Position numbers and translations under genes: made by a program. Shown here one piece after another: positions 61,373 through 64,000 of a stretch of 64,000 bases of DNA. Under the pieces are notes generated by a model. The model was given only the letters and a program-made list of their open reading frames with translations, made no database searches and was not told the origin of the DNA. Location: assembly GCF_036785885.1 (NCBI RefSeq), contig NC_092326.1:7502001-7566000 (forward strand), written 5' to 3'. The first letter of the stretch is position 1. Every line of letters begins with the position of its first letter. Origin of the DNA: Coffea arabica. Lineage: Eukaryota > Streptophyta > Magnoliopsida > Gentianales > Rubiaceae.

Positions 61373-64000
61373 TGTGAGAACCCGTAATTTTCTTATTTTC
61401 TAAGCTTTATTTTATTTAATTGCACTCTAATTCTATATTTTCTTTATTAGGAAAATTTTCTGAATAATTTTATGAGTAAATATGGGTTTTAAATCATTTT
61501 TTTAATATAAGTTAGTTCATGAGATATTAGGAGTGTATATCGGGTGTGGGACCCGCTAGTGCGGAAAGTTCGATAAAATTCGGTCAATTAGGTTAAGTTT
61601 TGTATACCATGATTAATTTACTATGTGTTTAGAGATAATTAGAGGTTACCCAAATGGATTGGTGTGGGAGAGACAAAAGTATAGCTTTGAACCAAAAGGT
61701 GACAAGTGTCACCTTGTGATTAAAGGTTGGACTTTGACCATTTACCAACTTTACTAAATAATCAAAAAATTGGCCAAAATTCATCATCATACATCTCTCT
61801 CTTGGCCGACTCTCTCAAGAAGGAAAAGAAAGAAAAATCTTCAAGTTTCTTAACTAATCTTGCTCAATCTTGCAATTCAACAGTTTAAACTTCAAATTTC
61901 TCCATAAAAACCCTTTGCTAAGTAGTATTGAAGTAGTTGGTGGAGTGGGTTGGAAAGAGGAGGTGCTAAGTTGTCTCTTTTCTTGAGTTTGCAAGGTAAG
62001 TGGTTAAGGAATCTTTCTTTTGTTCTTGATAATGTTCAATTAGTGACTTGTGTGAGTTAAGGATGTGATTTTGTGTAAGATTTCATGAATTTTGGTAGAG
62101 ATTGTTAAATTTTTATTTTTATGCATGATTTTTCTGTTTTTATATGATTAGTATTGGTTGGCCATGGATGATGGTCTAGTATGGTTTAGAATGAAGCTTT
62201 GGTGTGTTAATTGTAGTTATTTGTGGAAAATTTCCGTTTTGTACGGAAAATTTCAGATTTAGAGTTTTGAATTGGGGCTTTTCTAGGGTTATTGGGGGAC
62301 TCTTGAATTGGCTTTGTTTAAAGGGTGTTGGGACCCTAATAAGTTGTATTGAATGGCCTATGACTTGTATTGGTAATTGTGGTTGCGTTTGGCAAACATA
62401 AGTGAGTGATCGTAGGTTGGGAATTTGAAATTTTAAGGGAAATGCTGTCCAAATTGTAGGGTCATATGCTTTCTTGGAATTGGGTTGTTTTAGTGGTTCA
62501 TTAGTGACCTTAGCGTTGTCTAAACCCTTAGCACCAAGTATACCTTAGATTACTTTCAAGTTCTTACAGTTTTACATTAGTGATGTGTGGTTTGGATTTA
62601 TGACTCGTAAGCGAGTCTCATTGTGTTTTATTAAATGTTTTAGGGCGTGCCGGTGACACAAGGCGCTCGTTGGACAGAAATTTGTGATAACTCTCTCTGT
62701 TTGAGTGGTGAGTGTACTACTCACATGATTGTTACTTCATGGCTTTGTTATACTTGAAATCTATGACTTGAATGCTTGTGTATATTGTTGAGATTGATTG
62801 AGACGAGGGTGTACTTTATCACTCTCGCGCCCTATGGCTTATGTGACTGTTTACTATATCAATTGGATTTTACTTGAACATACTTGAACTGGTGTCGGTT
62901 GAACGAGTATCCAATGACCTTTACTGTTAACACTGAGCTCAACCTCATTGGTGATCAATTGAATCGAGCCAGTAAGGGTTTGGTCAAGGAAATTGGCAAG
63001 CCTTGGGGACTGTTTATGTGGAGTCATTGAGTATGAGACTCTTGATTCCGGTATACTCGAGTATTATCATATCTGAACTGTTTGGAGTTCGAGCCCGGTA
63101 GGGGTATGTGAGGTGGAAGGAATTGGAGAAAGTAGGGTCTATGGTTGGTTACTCTTTGTACATTGACGGAGAGTCAATGAGGTGAGATCAAGTATGGCAA
63201 GTAAGGAAAGGGCTCTTGAGAGCCGTCCGTATCCTTTTACCAATTTTTATTGAAATGTAGTGTTAACTGGTTCATTTATTGAATGAATTTAGTTTGAGTA
63301 GCTTTGTGCTTACATGAACTTCGTGCTTGGGTGATGGTACCTCATTAGGCGAAAGCTCACCCTATTATCTTTGTTTTCCTTACAGGGATATGAGTAACTT
63401 TTGGGAGACTGTGAATTTGGAAGCTGAGTCGAGCTAGTTTAATTATTGTTTTGAATAGCTCTTCAATGGTTGAAAAGAAAACCTAAGTGTATTTTGATCC
63501 CTCCTCTCTTTTGAGTTGTAAATTTGAAACCTTACTTGTATAAACGTGTTTGATAATGTTGGTATGTTATGTTGACTTGTAAATGTCTCATTTCAATGTT
63601 TATATGATTTGTTGGTGTTTGGTTGGACATCAAACAGGCTCGGATTTCAAACGGCAAAAGGGAAAAAATTTGGCGGGAAAGGGCATAGGCGAATCCTGCC
63701 AGATTGCTGGCAGGATTGCCTTGGAAATTTTGGAAATCCAGCCAGTGCTCTCTGGCCCCAATCCGGCCAAGAATCCGGTAGGAAATCCGGCCAGATTCTG
63801 GCCGGATTGTGACGTGGCTAGCACTATTCATGTGCGGCTCCGTTTTTCATTTTTCGTTTCACGACTTTTGAATCGTTTGAGCGCATTTTTATCTTCCGGA
63901 GCTTTTTAAATTATTTTTAACTGCCTCGTTAGTCCTGGCAAGAGTTGGACAGACAGTTCGCTAACTCTTTTGGTACGCTTTAGGGGAAGGTGGGGCTGTC
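61373..64000 (+). mobile_element. Ty3/gypsy long LTR, truncated by window end
   Basis: Starts TGTGAGAACCCGTAATTTTC and runs to GGTGGGGCTGTC at the window end. By comparison with its relatives only about three bases (ACA) are missing. It shares GTGTGGGACCCGCTAGTGCG, TATACTCGAGTATTA and CTCACC...CCTTACAGGG blocks with the other copies. It could be a 5' LTR or a solo LTR. It seems inserted in the minus-strand LTR that ends at 61372. Confidence 0.85.

Overview
This is a plant nuclear window: intron-rich genes with GT...AG splicing, AT-rich intergenic DNA and many nested plant transposable elements. The protein-level matches (MCM3, RPT3, CIA30, Athila, a gag-only gypsy element with a tRNA-Met primer site) fit a eudicot. 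An asterid such as a Rubiaceae relative is only a guess. The one convincing intact host gene is MCM3, a subunit of the replicative helicase MCM2-7, on the + strand at 20168-26704. It has 16 exons that join in frame to 781 codons, and two E2F-type sites lie just upstream.

Layout. 1-7432: AT-rich intergenic DNA with tandem duplications, an RNase H-like relic, a possible Helitron and a possible leftward transcript with a duplicated 5' segment. 7433-19790: a 12.36-kb PIF/Harbinger transposon with 17-bp perfect TIRs and a 3-bp AAT duplication. It carries a Myb/SANT-like ORF1, a DDE transposase, a 3.15-kb solo gypsy LTR inside the ORF1 intron, and a captured fragment of the proteasome ATPase gene RPT3. 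The element ends 377 bp before the MCM3 start codon. 26705-36039: intergenic DNA with tandem foldback MITEs, one split by a 1.6-kb non-autonomous Helitron, a 981-bp Mutator-like MITE with 9-bp target duplications, smaller MITEs and a tRNA-derived SINE-like element. 36040-36397: a broken CIA30 (complex I assembly) gene fragment cut off by an LTR.

36398 to the end is a nest of LTR elements. A minus-strand gypsy LTR (36398-39136, resuming at 59549) is split by an Athila-type element (39142-59543, minus strand, TSD AACCA). Athila contains a SIRE-like copia solo LTR (41656-50223). That LTR is split by a 7.4-kb gypsy element with only gag between its LTRs (42554-49998, TSD GTTTG). The 5' LTR of the gag-only element carries a 170-bp MITE-like insertion absent from its 3' LTR. 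A further plus-strand LTR starts at 61373 and runs off the window.

Functionally, MCM3 is the only gene expected to serve the plant. The Harbinger ORF1 and transposase would work together in mobilising their own element. The retroelement coding regions are all broken by stops, frameshifts or lost catalytic residues. I found no novel non-transposon system. The most unusual items are the Harbinger element with host gene capture beside the MCM3 promoter and the precisely datable nest of insertions.
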